Assembly: GCF_036346615.1 (NCBI RefSeq)
Contig: NZ_CP107836.1
Span: forward strand, 3,906,001-3,970,000
Direction of reading: 5' to 3'
DNA length: 64,000 nt
Source of the DNA: Streptomyces sp. NBC_00523
GTDB taxonomy: Bacteria > Actinomycetota > Actinomycetes > Streptomycetales > Streptomycetaceae
Shown here: piece after piece, positions 30,274 to 38,609 of the stretch
How the letters are laid out: each line of letters begins with the position of its first letter
Position numbering within the stretch: position 1 is the first letter of the stretch
Position numbers and translations under genes: made by a program
The notes under the pieces: model-generated
The model's input: only the letters and a program-made list of their open reading frames with translations
Told to the model about the DNA's origin: nothing
Database searches by the model: none

Positions 30274-32151
30274 GTGACCGCGCTGTCCTCCACGTTGACG
30301 TGGGCTCAGTTACGCGACCTCAAGTGCGCCGAGCTGGAGAGCGCGGCGGATGGCTGGGGCAAGGCGAGCAACCGTGCGGATGCGGGGCGGGACCGGATCG
30401 AGAAGCAGCTCCTCGTCGGTCTGCGCGAGTCCCAGCGGGGCGCGGCGGCCGATGCTGCGGTCGGGCGGCTGCGGCGGATGAGCCGGAACCTGCAGTACGT
30501 GTACACCGAGTGCGGGTTGATCCGGACCGCGTTGAACAGCCTCGCGCACGAGATGCGGGTGCAGCAGGGGGTGCTGCGGCGGGCGTTGGAGGAGGCGGAG
30601 TCGCTGAGGTTCACCGTGCACGCGGATGGGTCGGTGTCGTACCCGTCCGGGCCCGGGGGGCTGTTCGACGGTGATCCGCTGCCCGGTGGCACGGCTCGGG
30701 TGACCGGTATGCCCGGGCTGCTGCCTCCCTCGGGGCTGGGCACCCCGGACACCCATGCCGCGAGGGCGCGGGACATCTCGGACCGGGTCACGGGGGCGGT
30801 CCGTGCGGCTGCCCGGATCGACTGGCGCTTCACCCGGATCCTGCGCCGGCTGCGGGCGGAGGAGGGGCTCAAGGTCCCGGACCGCACGTGGACCGACGCG
30901 GCGGGTGACGCGGCGGCGGTCCGGGAGGCGGCGCGCGGGTACCTCAAGTCCCGCATCCCGCGTAACGCGGCGCCTGCGGCGGTGCGGGAGTGGTGGGCGC
31001 ACCTGACGGACGAACAGCGCGAGGAGTACCTCGCGGTGTACCCGGACCAGATCGGCAACCTGGACGGCATCCCGTCCCTGATCCGCGACACGGCGAACCG
31101 CGACAACCTCCAGCTCCTGATCGGGAAGCTGGAGGGGCGGGATGACGAGGTGTCTCGGGTGCGGTTGGCGGGGTTGCGGGAGATCGACCGCCAACTGGCC
31201 GAGGGCGGCCAGCCGCCGATGTACCTCCTCGGCATCGGGGACGAGGGTAACGGGCGCGCGATTGTGTCGTACGGGAATCCGGATACGGCGCGGAATGTGG
31301 CGGCGTATGTGCCGGGGTTGAATACGTCGTTGGATGAGGATTTTGCTAGGGGGGACCTCAAGCGGGCTCGTGATACCGCCATCGGCGCGAAAGAGATGGA
31401 CCCCGATGCTTCGGTGGCATCAATTGTGTGGCTTGGGTATGACGCTCCGCAGGCGTCGTTGGATGACCCTCTGGGTGTGACGGGTCAGTCGAACGCGGTG
31501 ACCGGTGCGGCTGCCTACAACCAGTTCATGGAGGGCATTTCGGTAACGAATCAGAATTCAGACCCTCATGTCACTGCGATCGGGCACTCGTACGGTTCGC
31601 TGACAGTGGGCCTAGCTGCTCAGGAGATGGGCGGAATCCCGGGGGCTGACGACGTGGTCTTGCTCGGAAGCCCGGGAACGGGTGCACGGTCCGCAGATGA
31701 ACTCGGGGTGGGGAGGGAGCACGTCTTCGTCGGCGCCGCCGAGAACGACCCTGTCACGAAGTTGCCTAATGATCGGGAAGCGAGTGGCTTGGGTGCCGGG
31801 ATCGTTGGGGGCGCTTCGGCCGGATTTTCGCTCGGGCTGAGTGGAGGGCCCGTTGGGGCAGCGGTCGGTGGTGTGGCAGGTGGCGTGGCTGGCGGCGCTA
31901 TGGGGTATGCGGCGCAAGACGCCCAGAGCGACGAAAGTGACGTTTGGTTCGGTACCGATCCCGCGCATCGGGAATTCGGGGCAACCCGGTTTGCCGTAAG
32001 TGAAGGACCTCGCCCCCTGGAGTGGGGGCACAGACCCGGGGAAGCGCACTCCAACTATTTCGACCCGGCGAAAGACCAAGTGTCTGCAGACAACATCGCG
32101 AGAATTGTTGCCGGAAAGTCGGATGAAATTGAGCGGGAGCGTCCAAGGTGA
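30274..32151 (+). CDS. DUF1023 alpha/beta hydrolase with WXG-like helical N-domain
   Basis: 625 residues from GTG 30274. Residues 1-200 are long helices of the ESX/LXG type (WAQLRDLKCAELESAADGWG). The rest is a DUF1023 hydrolase: nucleophile Ser439 in AIGHSYGSL, probable acid in GAAENDPVTKLP, His in EAHSNYFD, plus VWFGTDPAHREFGA. Between acid and His a segment of about 45 residues is extremely Gly/Ala-rich (about 503-550, GGVAGGVAGGAMG), like a glycine-zipper membrane insert. From about 31250 the codon use becomes more AT-tolerant than in the first half. It overlaps the following lipoprotein gene by 4 bp (GTGA). Confidence 0.82.
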   Translation: MTALSSTLTWAQLRDLKCAELESAADGWGKASNRADAGRDRIEKQLLVGLRESQRGAAADAAVGRLRRMSRNLQYVYTECGLIRTALNSLAHEMRVQQGVLRRALEEAESLRFTVHADGSVSYPSGPGGLFDGDPLPGGTARVTGMPGLLPPSGLGTPDTHAARARDISDRVTGAVRAAARIDWRFTRILRRLRAEEGLKVPDRTWTDAAGDAAAVREAARGYLKSRIPRNAAPAAVREWWAHLTDEQREEYLAVYPDQIGNLDGIPSLIRDTANRDNLQLLIGKLEGRDDEVSRVRLAGLREIDRQLAEGGQPPMYLLGIGDEGNGRAIVSYGNPDTARNVAAYVPGLNTSLDEDFARGDLKRARDTAIGAKEMDPDASVASIVWLGYDAPQASLDDPLGVTGQSNAVTGAAAYNQFMEGISVTNQNSDPHVTAIGHSYGSLTVGLAAQEMGGIPGADDVVLLGSPGTGARSADELGVGREHVFVGAAENDPVTKLPNDREASGLGAGIVGGASAGFSLGLSGGPVGAAVGGVAGGVAGGAMGYAAQDAQSDESDVWFGTDPAHREFGATRFAVSEGPRPLEWGHRPGEAHSNYFDPAKDQVSADNIARIVAGKSDEIERERPR

Positions 32152-32705
32152 AGACTCGAATGGTTGCCGCAGTAGCTGCCCTGTTGCTGGTGTCAAGCTG
32201 TGCGTTGGCGGATGATTCTAGCGTTTCGCAGGATGGTGAGAGGAGTGGTGGATTGAACATGCAGGAGGCTGCCGATCGAGCTGACAGGATCCTTGACGAG
32301 ACATTTTCCGGAATCAAACCTCCGGTGGAGTGGGTTCATGGGGAATCGACTGAAGGAAACTGTGATGTTTCACGCAGAAGGGCTGTGACCACGGTGATCT
32401 CTGAGGAGCGACGGGGAAGCTTCCTGGGAGTTGTTGAACGGCAGTGGCAGAAGGCTGGGTACCGCCAGGTCGGCGTAAACGCCAGTGCGCAGAGCCCGGC
32501 AACGTACTTTGAGACGCCGGACCGATTCCGAGTGAGGCTACTCATCGGGGGGCGTGGGCAGGCGTTCTTTGAGGTCGCTACGCCGTGCGTGGACCGGTCC
32601 TCGGTTTCTAAGCCCACTCCGCGTGCCGGCGGCGACGAGCATGTGGGCGAACCGGTACCCGCTCCCAACGTCCGCGACGGGTTCTGGTCGGTCGGCGCTC
32701 CCTGA
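32148..32705 (+). CDS. Lipoprotein co-transcribed with the DUF1023 hydrolase
   Basis: 185 residues from GTG 32148, overlapping the hydrolase stop. Signal MKTRMVAAVAALLLVSSC with lipobox VSSC (Cys18). The mature part is polar, with two further cysteines (GNCDVSRR, ATPCVDRS) and no recognised domain. GC content is visibly lower than that of its neighbours. The tight overlap suggests a dedicated partner, perhaps an inhibitor or immunity-type protein, but this is inference. Confidence 0.75.
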   Translation: MKTRMVAAVAALLLVSSCALADDSSVSQDGERSGGLNMQEAADRADRILDETFSGIKPPVEWVHGESTEGNCDVSRRRAVTTVISEERRGSFLGVVERQWQKAGYRQVGVNASAQSPATYFETPDRFRVRLLIGGRGQAFFEVATPCVDRSSVSKPTPRAGGDEHVGEPVPAPNVRDGFWSVGAP

Positions 32706-32777
32706 GCGCCCCCGTGTGACTCGTACACACCGTCGAAAACGCTCCCGAACCGTGCCCCGATGGGGGATGGTTGACGG

Positions 32778-33788
32778 GTGCGTAGATTCTGGGTGGCCAT
32801 GGGGGTCGGGGTCGGGGGGGCCCTGTGTTTCGTGGCTCTGCTCGTTGTGGGGACCTACTCCGCGGCTGCCGGGCTCGTCGGGGGCGCCGGTGGGGGGGCC
32901 GTCGCGTTGGCCAAGGGAGCGGTGCCGGCCAAGTATCAGGGGCTGGTGCAGAAGTGGGGGAACCTGTGCTCAGCGATCAACCCGGCCCTGCTCGCCGCGC
33001 AGCTCTACCAGGAGAGCGGGTGGAACCCCCGCGCCGAGAGCTCCGCCGCCGCGCAGGGCATCGCGCAGTTCATCCCCGGGACCTGGGCGGGGCACGGGAT
33101 CGACGGGGACGGGGACGGGGACCGGGACGTGTGGGACCCGGCCGACGCGATCCCCTCCGCCGCTTCGTACGACTGCGAGCTCGCCGGGTACGTGAAGAAG
33201 GTCCCCGGTGACCCCACCGACAACATGCTCGCGGCCTACAACGCGGGGGCGTACCGCGTGATCAAGTCGGGCGGCGTGCCCGACATCGCCGAGACCAGGA
33301 ACTACGTCAAGATCATCCGCTCACTGGAGAAGAGCTTCGCCCGGCCTGTGGGCCGTGTGCAGCCGTCCCAGCAGGCGGCCGGGGCCATCTACTTCGCGCA
33401 GAAGAAGCTCGGCACGAAGTACCTGTGGGGCGGCAACGGTACGCCCGAGCAGGGCGGGCGGTTCGACTGTTCCGGGCTGACCCAGGCCGCGTACCGGACC
33501 GTCGACATCGAGCTGCCCCGCGTCGCGAACGACCAGTACAACGCCGGGCCGCATCCCTCGCGGGATGAACTGCTCCCCGGTGATCTGGTGTTCTTCTCCG
33601 ACGATCTGACCAATTCCCGTGCCATTCATCACGTCGGCCTGTACGTCGGGGGCGGGTACATGATCAATGCTCCGTACACTGGTGCGGTCATCCGGTTCGA
33701 CAAGATCGACTCGCCCGATTACTTCGGTGCCACACGCGTGACCAAGGATGGGGCGGCGGCGCTGCCGACCGCGCGGCCGGCCGCCTGA
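32778..33788 (+). CDS. Two-domain peptidoglycan hydrolase: SLT lytic transglycosylase + NlpC/P60 (CwlT-like)
   Basis: 336 residues from GTG 32778. A membrane/signal segment (VGVGGALCFVALLVVGTYSA) is followed by an SLT domain: catalytic Glu in AQLYQESGWNPRAES, then GIAQFIPGTW, NMLAAYNAGAYRV. The C-terminal NlpC/P60 domain has GGRFDCSGLTQAAYR (catalytic Cys), AIHHVGLYVGGGYMI (His) and NAPYTG. This architecture is that of CwlT, the cell-wall hydrolase of Gram-positive conjugation systems, so it is the likely partner of the T4SS-like operon at 15410-22794, although 10 kb away and on the other strand. Confidence 0.9.
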   Translation: MRRFWVAMGVGVGGALCFVALLVVGTYSAAAGLVGGAGGGAVALAKGAVPAKYQGLVQKWGNLCSAINPALLAAQLYQESGWNPRAESSAAAQGIAQFIPGTWAGHGIDGDGDGDRDVWDPADAIPSAASYDCELAGYVKKVPGDPTDNMLAAYNAGAYRVIKSGGVPDIAETRNYVKIIRSLEKSFARPVGRVQPSQQAAGAIYFAQKKLGTKYLWGGNGTPEQGGRFDCSGLTQAAYRTVDIELPRVANDQYNAGPHPSRDELLPGDLVFFSDDLTNSRAIHHVGLYVGGGYMINAPYTGAVIRFDKIDSPDYFGATRVTKDGAAALPTARPAA

Positions 33789-34030
33789 GGCGCGTGCGGT
33801 GGTGGCCGGAAACCCTCCGTGAAGCCCGGGCCCTGAGCTGCGACGATGTGTCACTCTTCGATAACGTCGTGGTGATCATTCGGTGGAGAGTGGAACGTAC
33901 GCACGCGGCGTGTCGTTCTCTGGCTGGGCGCGTGAGTGATCGACGTGGACGGACCGAACACGGGGGTTCGTGAATCGCGGCGCACAGGGACGTGTGCCGC
34001 AGTAGCAGACAAGGCAAGGGGCCGCAGCAG

Positions 34031-34762
34031 ATGGCTGGACTCGCACTGGATGGGTCGAACCCCGACGTCAGCCTGCTCTACGACATCAACGGGCTCGCCA
34101 AGTCCGCTCCCACCTGGTTCGACCGGGTCATGGAGTTCGTCGGAGAGTACGGGATCATGTTCGGCATGGTCCTCGTGGTCCTGTGGTGCTGGTGGAGCGT
34201 TCGCCGGCGCGGCACGGCCGAGGACTCCGTGTCGGCGGTGGCCGGGCTCGTCTGGGCCCCGCTCGCGGCCGGGATCGCCCTGCTCATCAACATCCCGATC
34301 CGTGGCTTCGTGGAACGGCCGCGGCCGTTCAAGGACCACTCCGGGCTCGATGTCCTGGTGGACGGGAAGAACGACTTCTCGTTCGTCAGCGACCACGCCA
34401 CGATGGCGATGGCCCTCGGCGTCGGGCTCTTCGTCGCCCACCGGAAGTTCGGCATCGCGGCCATCGGGCTCGCCCTGCTGGAAGGCTTCTGCCGGGTCTA
34501 CATGGGCGTCCACTACCCGACGGACGTCGTCGGCGGCTTCGCCCTCGGTACGGCCGTCGCGCTGCTCCTCGCGCCCCTGGCGATGATGCTGCTGACGCCC
34601 CTCGTGGCGGCCGTCTCCCGGTCCGCCCGCCTCGGCCCCCTCGTCCGCTCGCGCCGTCCCCGGACGGCGGACTCCGGCCGGGACGACGCGCTCGGGATCC
34701 CCGAGCCGCGCCCCGGTTCGCGCGGTGGCGGGACCGACGGCGAGAAGGGCCTCGCGGCCTGA
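34031..34762 (+). CDS. PAP2-family membrane phosphatase
   Basis: 243 residues from ATG 34031 with about five to six membrane helices. Phosphatase motifs: RGFVERPRPF (K/RxxxxxxRP type), FVSDHATMAM in place of the usual PSGH, and EGFCRVYMGVHYPTDVVGG with the nucleophilic His. The Pro-Ser-Gly of motif 2 is Val-Ser-Asp here while the His is kept. Probably acts on undecaprenyl pyrophosphate or another lipid phosphate on the outer face. A disordered charged C-terminal tail follows. Confidence 0.88.
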   Translation: MAGLALDGSNPDVSLLYDINGLAKSAPTWFDRVMEFVGEYGIMFGMVLVVLWCWWSVRRRGTAEDSVSAVAGLVWAPLAAGIALLINIPIRGFVERPRPFKDHSGLDVLVDGKNDFSFVSDHATMAMALGVGLFVAHRKFGIAAIGLALLEGFCRVYMGVHYPTDVVGGFALGTAVALLLAPLAMMLLTPLVAAVSRSARLGPLVRSRRPRTADSGRDDALGIPEPRPGSRGGGTDGEKGLAA

Positions 34763-34781
34763 AGCCCGTCCCCCTCACGCA

Positions 34782-34817
34782 TGTGCCCCGGAGCCCGCGA
34801 GGGCGGCCCGGGGCACA
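34782..34817. terminator. Bidirectional terminator between PAP2 and FAD oxidase genes
   Basis: TGTGCCCCGG and CCGGGGCACA, perfect 10-bp arms around a 16-nt loop, in the 80-bp gap between convergent genes. Confidence 0.7.
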
Positions 34818-34841
34818 CGTGTATGTGGGGCCCTCCGCCCC

Positions 34842-36428
34842 TCACACCCCCTGCGCGTACGTGAACAGCCCCTCCGGGTCGTACCGCTTCTTCACCTGGG
34901 CCAGGCGCGCCGCCCCCGAGCCGTAGTACGCGGAGCGCCAGTTGGTGAGGGACGGGTCCGTGTAGTTCTGGTACGCCGCCCCGGAGGCGTACGGGCGCAT
35001 CGCCGCATGGGTTTCTTTCAGCCACTTCTGCTGGGCGGTTCCCGGGGCCCCGGGCCGCCAGGCCCCGATGTACTGGGCGAGCATCCGGGAGCGGCGGTGG
35101 ACGAACGCGGTGGCCCCCGGGTCCACCCGGTTCACCGCCCCGCCCAGCGCGGTCAGCGCGACCGAACCGCCGCCGCCCTGGCCGGGGGCGAGGCGGGTGA
35201 ACGCCAGGACCGCTTCGAGCAGGGCCGACACGCCCGCCGGGGGCAGTGAGCGGTCGTAGAAGTCGGAGGCGGCGGCGTACGTCTCGCGCTGGAGGGCGCC
35301 CTGCGAGGTGCGGCCCGGCGTGGTCCCCGGCAGGTGGCACTGCGCGTCCGTGAGGCCCGAGCAGCCCGCGTACACGAGCATCGCCTCCCGGTAGTCGCGG
35401 CGGCGCAGCGAGACCGAGGAGGCGGGGGCGCCGATGCGGTCGGCGAGGCGGTCGACGGCGTTCTGCAGGTCCCCGTACGTGCCGAGGCTGAACGCCGAGA
35501 CCGAGACCGTCGGGTTGCTGCCGCCCGGCCCGGCGTCGAGGTGCGCGGCGGACCAGATCTCGTCGGGCTGGGCCGGGCCCCACTCCTGCCAGGCGGTGAT
35601 GACGTTCCGGGCACGCGACCAGGGCCAGGACATGTACGCGGTGACCGTCCGGGGGGCGGAGTGCGTACGGAAGCGGAGGCTCGTGACGACGCCGAAGTTG
35701 CCGTTGCCCGCGCCGCGCAGGGCCCAGAAGAGGTCCGGGTCGCGTTTGGCGTCGGCGGTCACCGTGCGGCCGTCGGCCGTGACGAGGGTGGCGGCGGTGA
35801 GGCTGTCGCAGGTCAGGCCGTAGGCGCGGGCGGCGACGCCGTGGCCGCCGCCGAGGGTGAGACCGGAGATGCCGACCGTGGGGCAGGAGCCGCCGGGGAT
35901 CGTCACGCCGTGCGTGGCCAGGCCCTCGTAGACGTCGAGGAGCTTGGCGCCGGCGCCGATCGTGCCGTTCGCCTCGACGCGGTTGAGTGACGCGACGTCA
36001 ATCACCAGGCGGCCGTTGCCGCTCGACCAGCCGGCGTACGAGTGGCCGCCGCTGCGGATCGCGACCGGCACGGAGGCGCGGCGGGCGAAGGCCAGGCACT
36101 CGCGGATGTCGTCCTCGTGCCGGACATAGGCGATCCCGGCCGGTTTCTGGCCGTCGAAGCGGGTGTTGTAGAGCTGACGGGCGGTCGCGTACGCGGTGTC
36201 GCCGGGGCGGATCAGCGGCCCGTCGAGGCTCTTGCCGAGTGCGGACCAGTCGGCCGGGCCGGAGGGTTTGGACGCCGAGGGGGCCGGGGACGACGCGGGC
36301 CTGCTGGCGGCCGTGGTGTCGCCGGGGGCCGGGTCCGTCGTGTCGGTGCCCTCGCAGGCGGTGGCGGTGGCACCGGTGAGGACGGCGGCGCCCGCCGCGA
36401 GGAGCGTGCGCCGGTTCGGCGGGGTCAT
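34842..36428 (-). CDS. Exported FAD-dependent oxidase, berberine-bridge type, bicovalent flavin
   Basis: 528 residues from ATG 36428. The N-terminus has twin arginines and a lipobox-like end (NRRTLLAAGAAVLTGATATAC), suggesting Tat export and lipidation at Cys25. The p-cresol methylhydroxylase-type FAD domain has both covalent anchors: His in RSGGHSYAGWS and Cys in GGSCPTVGISGLTLGGGHG. The C-terminal BBE signature YQNYTDPSLTNWRSAYYG is intact. Such enzymes oxidise carbohydrates or alkaloid-like alcohols; the substrate is unknown. No partner genes nearby. Confidence 0.9.
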   Translation of the reverse strand: MTPPNRRTLLAAGAAVLTGATATACEGTDTTDPAPGDTTAASRPASSPAPSASKPSGPADWSALGKSLDGPLIRPGDTAYATARQLYNTRFDGQKPAGIAYVRHEDDIRECLAFARRASVPVAIRSGGHSYAGWSSGNGRLVIDVASLNRVEANGTIGAGAKLLDVYEGLATHGVTIPGGSCPTVGISGLTLGGGHGVAARAYGLTCDSLTAATLVTADGRTVTADAKRDPDLFWALRGAGNGNFGVVTSLRFRTHSAPRTVTAYMSWPWSRARNVITAWQEWGPAQPDEIWSAAHLDAGPGGSNPTVSVSAFSLGTYGDLQNAVDRLADRIGAPASSVSLRRRDYREAMLVYAGCSGLTDAQCHLPGTTPGRTSQGALQRETYAAASDFYDRSLPPAGVSALLEAVLAFTRLAPGQGGGGSVALTALGGAVNRVDPGATAFVHRRSRMLAQYIGAWRPGAPGTAQQKWLKETHAAMRPYASGAAYQNYTDPSLTNWRSAYYGSGAARLAQVKKRYDPEGLFTYAQGV

Positions 36429-36494
36429 CGGACCTCCGGAGTGGGGGAGAGGGTCTTTCCCTTGGGTCAGGCCGGATTGGGGGAGGGCCGGTGG

Positions 36495-36668
36495 TCAGGC
36501 CGTGGTGCGGTGCTCGTCGGCGTCCGCGCGGGCCCGGTCGCGGGACCGGCGGGCGGGCCCGGACCAGCCGCAGGCGCAGCGGGCGGTGCAGAACGAGCCG
36601 CGTTCGACGGTGGTCGGTTCATGGGCGGGGCGGGCCGGCGGGACCTCGGCGGCGTGTTGGTCGTACAC
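36495..36668 (-). CDS. 57-residue Cys-rich small protein
   Basis: GTG 36668, VYDQHAAEVPPARPAHEPTT then a compact FCTARCACGWSGPARRSRDRA with three cysteines that could bind zinc, ending in a basic/acidic tail. It lies 66 bp upstream of the FAD oxidase on the same strand. A peptide of this type seems familiar from Streptomyces genomes, but I cannot name a family. The start is uncertain (no strong ribosome site). Confidence 0.5.
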   Translation of the reverse strand: MYDQHAAEVPPARPAHEPTTVERGSFCTARCACGWSGPARRSRDRARADADEHRTTA

Positions 36669-36848
36669 GCGAACACGGTACTGGGCGGGGCGGCCCGGCC
36701 GGGAGGGGTCCGTCAACCGTCGGGGGGCGCGCGGGCGACGCCGACGGCGCCAATCGGGGGCGTGGACGTTACAGGGGGCACCGGCCGTCGTTATGCGAGG
36801 CGGACACGACCTCGGGCAAGCGGTTCGGCGTTTGGGGATGGGCAGGCG

Positions 36849-37709
36849 ATGGTGGTGCAGCAGCACAGGTCCGGAGGCGGGGTGCGCGTCGTGCGCGCCC
36901 TCGCCGCGGTGGGCGTGGCGGCGGCGGCCGCCGGGTGTGCCGGTGGCGGCGGCGTCGACCGTGCCACGGCGGCCGCGGACGCCCGGGACGGCGGCGCCGA
37001 GGTGGTGCGGCGGGCGGCGGCGGTGCTCGCCGGGGACGGGGTCGCGAGCGCCGAGGTGAGCACGTCGATGGAGACGGCCGCCGGCGGCACCCGGGTCACG
37101 ATCAGGGGCTCGGGGGCGTACGACTTCCGGGCCGGTTCGGGCCGGCTGAAGGTGGTGCTGCCGCCCGACGCGGCGGGCGAGGAGGAGCACCGGCCGATCA
37201 CGGAGCTGCTGGCGCCGGGTGCGCTGTACATGATGAACCGGGGTGCGGGGGTGCCCGCCGACAAGTGGGTGCGGATCGACACGACGGCCCTGGAGGACGG
37301 GAACCTGGTCACCGGCGGGGTGACCGATCCGCTGGCCGCCGCCGAACTGCTGCGGGGCGCGGGGGCCGTGACGTACGTGGGCGAGACGGATGTGGCCGGA
37401 GTGACCGTGCGGCACTACCGGGGCACCGCGGACATCGGCCGGGCGGCCCGGCTGGCGGGGCCCGGTGCGCGGGCGGCGCTGGGGGCGGCGGCGAAAGGGT
37501 TCCGCACGCGGACCGTGCCGTTCGACGCGTATCTGGACGAGCAGGGGCGGCTGCGCAAGGTGCGCCACCGGTTCAGCTTCGCCAACGAGGGCCGGGCGGC
37601 GGAGGTCGTCTCCACGACGCTGCTGTACGGGTTCGGCGCGCCCGTCACCGTACGGCTGCCGCACGACCGGGACATCTACACCGGCGAGATCGAACAGGGA
37701 CGGGCGTGA
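36849..37709 (+). CDS. LppX/LprAFG-like lipoprotein
   Basis: 286 residues from ATG 36849. Signal ending AAAAAGCAGGG with a lipobox-type Cys at about 25. The mature part is a LolA/LppX-like fold: SAEVSTSMETAAGGTRVTIRGS, ALYMMNRGAGVPADKWVRID, VTVRHYRGTADIG, FDAYLDEQGRLRKVRHRFSF. Mycobacterial relatives move lipids between membrane and wall; the ligand here is unknown. A possible antigen-85-like pathway link cannot be inferred. Confidence 0.75.
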   Translation: MVVQQHRSGGGVRVVRALAAVGVAAAAAGCAGGGGVDRATAAADARDGGAEVVRRAAAVLAGDGVASAEVSTSMETAAGGTRVTIRGSGAYDFRAGSGRLKVVLPPDAAGEEEHRPITELLAPGALYMMNRGAGVPADKWVRIDTTALEDGNLVTGGVTDPLAAAELLRGAGAVTYVGETDVAGVTVRHYRGTADIGRAARLAGPGARAALGAAAKGFRTRTVPFDAYLDEQGRLRKVRHRFSFANEGRAAEVVSTTLLYGFGAPVTVRLPHDRDIYTGEIEQGRA

Positions 37710-37816
37710 GATGAGTCGCACGGTCCCCGCATGGGTGGGGGTGAAATGGTCCGTCCGTGCCATGCGCGGTACGTGTCGGGCTCTCTACTCTGGGAAGCCG
37801 GTAACGGCAGTGAGAG

Positions 37817-38017
37817 GTGAGTGACGTGGTGACGCTCAGCCCGACCGTATCGGACCATGTGGCGCTCGCCGAGATCGAGCTGTGCGGGGAACTGATGATC
37901 GCCGCGTCCGCGGCGATCGGGGAACGGCTCAGCGCGGACCGCATCGACGAGGTGCTCGACGTCAAGGTGAGCGCCGACCGCACCACCGTCCCCCGGCAGG
38001 GCGACCACCGGGGCTGA
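37817..38017 (+). CDS. Small hypothetical protein
   Basis: 66 residues from GTG 37817 (GAGAGG close upstream; in-frame GTG codons just downstream are alternatives). MSDVVTLSPTVSDHVALAEI then ELCGELMIAASAAIGERLS and an acidic helix; no signal, no recognised domain. It lies between an LppX-like lipoprotein gene and the convergent csoR. Confidence 0.55.
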   Translation: MSDVVTLSPTVSDHVALAEIELCGELMIAASAAIGERLSADRIDEVLDVKVSADRTTVPRQGDHRG

Positions 38018-38031
38018 GGGGTCGCCGGGGG

Positions 38032-38409
38032 TCAGGTGCGCAGCAGGCGGGCGATGGCCTTGGTGGCCTCCTCGACCTTCGCGTCGACCTCGTCGCCGCC
38101 CTTGAGGGCCGCGTCGGCGACGCAGTGCCGCAGGTGCTCCTCCAGGAGCTGGAGCGCGAAGGACTGGAGCGCCTTGGTGGACGCCGAGACCTGGGTGAGT
38201 ATGTCGATGCAGTAGACGTCCTCGTCCACCATGCGCTGGAGGCCGCGGATCTGGCCCTCGATGCGGCGCAGGCGTTTGAGGTGTTCGGCCTTCTGGTGGT
38301 GGTAGCCGTGTATTCCGCGGTCGTGGTCGGTGACGATCGCTTCCACGGGGGCGGCGCCGGGTGCCGCGTCCGGTGAGGGCCCGGTCCCCATGGCCTCGGT
38401 GGTGGTCAT
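38032..38409 (-). CDS. csoR: Copper-sensing repressor CsoR
   Basis: 125 residues from ATG 38409. The three Cu(I) ligands are present with canonical spacing: Cys67 (DEDVYCIDIL), His92 and Cys96 (EEHLRHCV). The helical core KAEHLKRLRRIEGQIRGLQRM is typical. Cu(I) binding releases the tetramer from DNA. A perfect operator-like repeat lies 35 bp upstream (38444-38464). The known targets, copZA efflux genes, are not in this window, so CsoR acts in trans and probably on itself. Position agrees with the csoR locus of S. coelicolor/S. lividans. Confidence 0.93.
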   Translation of the reverse strand: MTTTEAMGTGPSPDAAPGAAPVEAIVTDHDRGIHGYHHQKAEHLKRLRRIEGQIRGLQRMVDEDVYCIDILTQVSASTKALQSFALQLLEEHLRHCVADAALKGGDEVDAKVEEATKAIARLLRT

Positions 38410-38443
38410 TGCTGCCTCCCGTTTTCCCTTTACCCTGCCGTTT

Positions 38444-38464
38444 ATATACCCCTGGTGGGTATAT
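38444..38464. promoter_or_regulatory. CsoR operator
   Basis: ATATACCC and GGGTATAT, perfect 8-bp arms around CTGGT, matching the known CsoR pattern of TATACCC/GGGTATA arms. It lies in the 200-bp divergent region between csoR and the PhoU-like gene, closer to csoR. Confidence 0.85.
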
Positions 38465-38609
38465 CCTAACGAATTCAGCTGAAACGTGACCGGGGTCCCG
38501 TGCTGATCACTGTGCCCGATGCGCGACACTGAAGAATGCCGGTTAGCCGTGGCCGGATGATGCGCCTAGCATCAGCCTGACCGAATCCAAAGCACCCCGA
38601 GGACCCCAC

